From NCBI GenBank assembly GCA_902727915.1, contig CACVAU010000031.1, forward strand, positions 1-35,886: a stretch of 35,886 bases of DNA, given 5' to 3'. Shown piece after piece: positions 32,837 through 35,886 of this stretch. The position numbers were made by a program, and so were the translations under genes. Numbering within the stretch: position 1 is the stretch's first letter; every line of letters starts with the position of its first letter. This DNA is from an uncultured Sulfurovum sp. GTDB lineage: Bacteria > Campylobacterota > Campylobacteria > Campylobacterales > Sulfurovaceae. The notes under the pieces are model-generated. The model worked only from the letters and a program-made list of their open reading frames with translations. It did no database searches and was not told the origin of the DNA.

Positions 32837-34671
32837 TACAGGGTAAACAGCAATTCATAGCGTGTTCCAGAGGTAAAAGTAAACTCACTCTTAGAAGCAT
32901 GAAGCTTTTTAGAAAACTGTTTAATAAGTTTGAGACCAAAGCTGTTGCGTCTTTTTTTAAGATCAAAGCCTTCACCATTGTCTTGTATAACTAGTAAGAT
33001 TTCATTTTCAATTTTTTTACAGCTTAGTTCAATGCTACATACTTCATCTTTTTTAAAATGTTTGACAGCATTGGTTAACAGTTCATTGACAATTATTCCT
33101 AAAGCTAAAGCTTGGTCAGGAGTCAGGTTAAAGTCATCGATGTTATCTTGCATGGAAAGGGCTGTTTTTGTATAACTCTTTTGTATTTCCAAATTAATTT
33201 GATGAATGTACTCTTGGGCATTTATTTGGGCATAGTCATCCATCCCTAAAAGGTATTGATGAATGAGTGCCATGGATTTAATACGGTTGATGAGTTCAAG
33301 TAGTGAATCATCGTCATCTTGGGCTTTTTTATTTTCATTTTCAATCCAGAGAAGACTGACGACCATTTGAAAGTTATTTTTAACTCGGTGATAAACTTCT
33401 TTGAGGAGGACTTCTTTTTCTTTGAGTAGTTGGTTTACTTTACTTGTCCGTTCTGTTACTTTTTTCTCTAGGATTTTTTCATTGTGTTTTTGAATTTCAA
33501 GTAGTTCATTTTGCAGTTTAATTTTGTCATTTTGTGTGGCATAGAAACGGTTTACCAATACAAAAGAGAAAAATAAAATTTCTACGTAAGAGAATAAGGT
33601 AAAGATATAATGGGTAGTTTGTGTATGAGGGAGTATGGCTCTTGCCATAAGTGGTACCATACTTAAGGAAATCATTTGAAGAATAATTCCTGGAATGTAG
33701 TAGGTAGCTTCTTTATGACCTTTATAAACAACATAAATAGCAGAAAATACGAACAGTGGAACAATGAAAACTATACTTAATGGCGCTACGGTTGCTAACC
33801 ATCGATCATGGTCATAAAAAAAATAGGGGAAAGAAAGTATTATAAAAATAATAAAATAGTTTAATATTTTGTGAATATAGGGAAGATAAAGTTTAAGTTT
33901 TAAAAAGTCCTTTGAAAACAGTGTTAAAAAGATAATGAAAATAGGTGCTGATACGGTGAGTTCTTTATACCAAGGTGCAAGACCCGTATGTAAAAGTATG
34001 CCTGAATAAATACTAATATACACAGCCAGTGCCATAATATAGATTGAATAATATAAATAAATAGTGTCATGAAATTTTATAAAAAGAAAAAAGTTGAAAA
34101 TGACAATGATAAACATGCTTCCAAATACAAATAGATAAAAAAGATTTTCACCTAGAGGGCTTGAATGATTATATTTGAGTTGTGTTTCAAGATTAAAATG
34201 ACCAAAACAAGAAGTTTTTTTTCCTGCTTTGGGGGTAAGCTGTATATAAATGGTTGAGCTTGTGTTTGCTTCAACGTCAAATGTAAAGAGTGGACTTAGG
34301 TTTTTTTCATTTTTATCTTCTTTATAAAGCGTAAGTCCTGCTTCTTGATGTTCCCATGTTTCATTTTTTTTGGCGTAGAAATGAACATGTTGAAAAAAAG
34401 GCTCTACAAGTTGAAAAATGAATTGTTTTGTGTCACTTTGATTGGTTACTTTTAATCGAAACCATGTATCCCCATCAATATAGCCAAAGGTAAAAAAATT
34501 AGAGGTTTTTTTTTTAAACTCTATTGCTTGGATGCTGTTTATGTCCAATGATTTATTGGCATCATAATAGTATTCTAATTCAAAATTATTTATGTTTTGC
34601 ATTTCATCATGCACAATGATGTTAGCCTGTAATGTACTAAAGTAGAAGAGAAAGCTAAAAATATATTTCAT
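32836..34671 (-). CDS. 7TMR-DISM sensor histidine kinase (HisKA_2 type)
   Basis: The 611-residue protein starts with a signal peptide (about 1-17) and a periplasmic 7TMR-DISM extracellular beta domain (about 20-165; G-Y-I-D-G-D-T-W-F-R-L-K-V-T-N). Seven membrane helices follow (about 175-375) and then a coiled coil. The kinase core is of the HisKA_2 family, with the phospho-acceptor His428 in E-V-Y-H-R-V-K-N-N-F-Q. The ATPase has N-E-L-L-T-N-A-V-K-H and D-N-G-E-G-F. HisKA_2 kinases usually phosphorylate a separate receiver. The response regulator gene lies just upstream on the same strand with 3 bases between, so they form a pair. The 7TMR-DISM ectodomain usually binds carbohydrate-like or other small ligands; here the ligand is unknown. 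Confidence 0.9.
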   Translation of the reverse strand: MKYIFSFLFYFSTLQANIIVHDEMQNINNFELEYYYDANKSLDINSIQAIEFKKKTSNFFTFGYIDGDTWFRLKVTNQSDTKQFIFQLVEPFFQHVHFYAKKNETWEHQEAGLTLYKEDKNEKNLSPLFTFDVEANTSSTIYIQLTPKAGKKTSCFGHFNLETQLKYNHSSPLGENLFYLFVFGSMFIIVIFNFFLFIKFHDTIYLYYSIYIMALAVYISIYSGILLHTGLAPWYKELTVSAPIFIIFLTLFSKDFLKLKLYLPYIHKILNYFIIFIILSFPYFFYDHDRWLATVAPLSIVFIVPLFVFSAIYVVYKGHKEATYYIPGIILQMISLSMVPLMARAILPHTQTTHYIFTLFSYVEILFFSFVLVNRFYATQNDKIKLQNELLEIQKHNEKILEKKVTERTSKVNQLLKEKEVLLKEVYHRVKNNFQMVVSLLWIENENKKAQDDDDSLLELINRIKSMALIHQYLLGMDDYAQINAQEYIHQINLEIQKSYTKTALSMQDNIDDFNLTPDQALALGIIVNELLTNAVKHFKKDEVCSIELSCKKIENEILLVIQDNGEGFDLKKRRNSFGLKLIKQFSKKLHASKSEFTFTSGTRYELLFTL

Positions 34672-34674
34672 TGA

Positions 34675-35370
34675 TTATGATTTTTTCAAAGTATAGCCTA
34701 AGCCTGAAATAGTTTTGATGGATAAGTCAGGAACTTTTTTACGAAGTCGTAAGATAGTATCACGAATGGTTGAGGGGGAGATATGTTTATTGTGCCAAAC
34801 ATATTCATTTAAATATTCGATAGTCACAGTTTGATTTAGATTTTTAAAGAGATAAAAAAAGATTTTAGATTCTTTTTTCGTTAATTCTATGGGTATTTCA
34901 TTTTTCATTAATGTTTGTGTTTGAACATAATATTGATGGTTGTGGTTTATTGCTGTAAAGGCTTGGGTGTTGGTATTTAAGGAGGTTTGTTTTTTTAAAT
35001 AGTTTTGTTTAATGGTGAGACTAAGTACAGCTTCGATGTCATGATAGTCATAAGGTTTAATAAGGTAACCAAAAAGATTGGTATCGGTTGCTTCATTAAT
35101 GGTTTGAGTGTCTGAAAAAGCAGTGGTGTAGATGATGGGTATGGTTTGTTTTTGATTAATGAGTGTTGCACATTGAATTCCATCCATACTTCCTTCGAGA
35201 TTAATATCCATAAAGACAATATGTATATTTTCTTCATCAATAATTGCTAATGCTTCTTTGCCTGTTTCTACACTGCCTATAATGTTGTGTCCTAGTTTAA
35301 GGATTACTTTTTCGATGAATTGGGCATTGATAAATTCATCTTCGACGATTAATATATTATATTTTTTCAT
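34675..35370 (-). CDS. OmpR-type response regulator paired with the 7TMR kinase
   Basis: The receiver domain (about 1-120) has E10-D11-E12, the phospho-acceptor Asp55 in V-F-M-D-I-N-L-E-G and the Lys in L-I-K-P-Y-D. The C-terminal winged helix (about 150-230) has L-T-K-K-E-S-K-I-F-F-Y-L and the end I-S-G-L-G-Y-T-L. At 231 residues it is a normal OmpR/PhoB-type regulator. The gene precedes its kinase and the start codon of the kinase lies 3 bases after its stop. The receiver resembles those that partner HisKA_2 kinases (M-D-I-N-L-E-G-S-M-D-G). Confidence 0.92.
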   Translation of the reverse strand: MKKYNILIVEDEFINAQFIEKVILKLGHNIIGSVETGKEALAIIDEENIHIVFMDINLEGSMDGIQCATLINQKQTIPIIYTTAFSDTQTINEATDTNLFGYLIKPYDYHDIEAVLSLTIKQNYLKKQTSLNTNTQAFTAINHNHQYYVQTQTLMKNEIPIELTKKESKIFFYLFKNLNQTVTIEYLNEYVWHNKHISPSTIRDTILRLRKKVPDLSIKTISGLGYTLKKS

Positions 35371-35620
35371 TAGGACTCTTTTTTAATTTAAGAAGTAATA
35401 TTACATAAAAACACTATACAACATTTTAAGTAAGCAAGACGTGAAGAGCTTATTATTTTTAGATTTTTGTGTTGAATTGGTAAGCCTTGCATTATAGGTT
35501 TATTCATTGGTTTTAGGATTAAAAAGATAATTATTCTACTATGCTTACATTTTTATTACGATATTAAATTGTAAAGAGTAAAAAACTCTCATTAGGATTT
35601 TCTAACTTTTCAATATTTTT

Positions 35621-35886
35621 TTATTTAAGTGCCTCTATATCCTCTTGAGAAAGCCCTGTAATCAAGGCAATGGTCTCAACATCTATATTTTCAGAGAGTG
35701 ATTTTTTAGCAATTTCAACTTTTTCTTCTCTTTTCCCTTCAATTTTTCCTTCTCTTTTCCCTTCAACCTTTCCCTTAGCATGTGCAGTATCTACAGAGTT
35801 GATTAAGTCTCGATAGACTTTTAAGTTTTTATGATACTTATCTTGTTCTTCTTTTGGAAGGTTAATAAATTCTGCTTTTTCAAAGG
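35621..35886 (-). CDS. Rpn/PD-(D/E)XK nuclease-transposase family protein, C-terminal fragment
   Basis: The open frame runs from the right edge of the window to a TAA (35621-35623) on the minus strand, so the start is missing. The roughly 88 visible residues have K-V-Y-R-D-L-I-N-S and then a charged repeat, G-K-V-E-G-K-R-E-G-K-I-E-G-K-R-E-E-K. They end A-L-I-T-G-L-S-Q-E-D-I-E-A-L-K. This tail is typical of the Rpn family of recombination-promoting nucleases/putative transposases. The catalytic PD-(D/E)XK core would lie beyond the window. The repeat is also visible in the DNA as repeated CTTCTCTTTTCCCTTCAA units. The 250 bases between it and the regulator gene hold nothing I recognise. Confidence 0.8.
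   Translation of the reverse strand, partial: FEKAEFINLPKEEQDKYHKNLKVYRDLINSVDTAHAKGKVEGKREGKIEGKREEKVEIAKKSLSENIDVETIALITGLSQEDIEALK

Noticed and set aside
32794..32994. Plus-strand frame with a Met start just after the porin-like gene
   Set aside because: It reads through the palindrome and the reverse of the kinase 3' end.

Overview
The window is AT-rich, densely packed chromosomal DNA that looks like a sulfur-oxidising member of the Campylobacterota (Sulfurovum/Sulfurimonas type). The basis is its gene content: a split sox system with SoxCD, a futalosine-pathway menaquinone gene (mqnD), a short Helicobacter-like bioB, a recA-eno-FtsB-like gene string as in Campylobacter, and an RF2 gene without the programmed frameshift. 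The assignment is an inference from protein resemblance; there is no rRNA in the window. I see no tRNA, CRISPR array or insertion sequence. The only mobile-type gene is a truncated Rpn-family nuclease/transposase at the right edge.

Layout. Positions 1-3108 hold the tail of an unknown membrane protein gene, prfB, a poorly coding gap, and an overlapping pair encoding an exported two-domain rhodanese and a MOSC protein. Positions 3127-12652 form the sulfur-oxidation region. First comes an inverted soxYZ pair whose SoxY ends in an unusual bare C-terminal Cys. Then a structured divergent spacer, a DUF302-type membrane protein, and an operon of cytochrome c, Tat-exported SQR-type flavoprotein and two unknown proteins. 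Last is a tight soxC-soxD-soxY-soxZ-metallo-hydrolase operon. soxX, soxA and soxB are absent, so the rest of the Sox complex must be encoded elsewhere. A TPR protein and a convergent operon for a membrane-anchored thioredoxin-like protein plus an unknown protein follow. The thioredoxin could keep periplasmic Sox thiols reduced, but that is inference.

Positions 14656-20297 carry a PPIase-like/HupE-UreJ pair, a convergent unknown membrane protein, topA with four zinc ribbons, and an overlapping YfcE-type phosphoesterase. Positions 20361-23260 encode every module of a His-Asp-His-Asp phosphorelay: a response regulator facing a hybrid kinase and a stand-alone HPt protein. Housekeeping genes follow: bioB with an overlapping cation/proton antiporter, an FtsB-like protein, eno and recA, then an unusual membrane protein with a possible C-terminal winged helix, and mqnD-murB. 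The right end has an outer-membrane beta-barrel protein, a nested palindrome between convergent genes, and a second two-component pair (7TMR-DISM/HisKA_2 kinase and OmpR-type regulator).

How the genes may work together: SQR plus cytochrome c oxidises sulfide, SoxYZ carries sulfur intermediates, SoxCD oxidises the bound sulfane sulfur, and rhodanese/thioredoxin/DUF302/MBL proteins are likely accessories. The two SoxYZ carriers with different swinging arms are the most notable feature.
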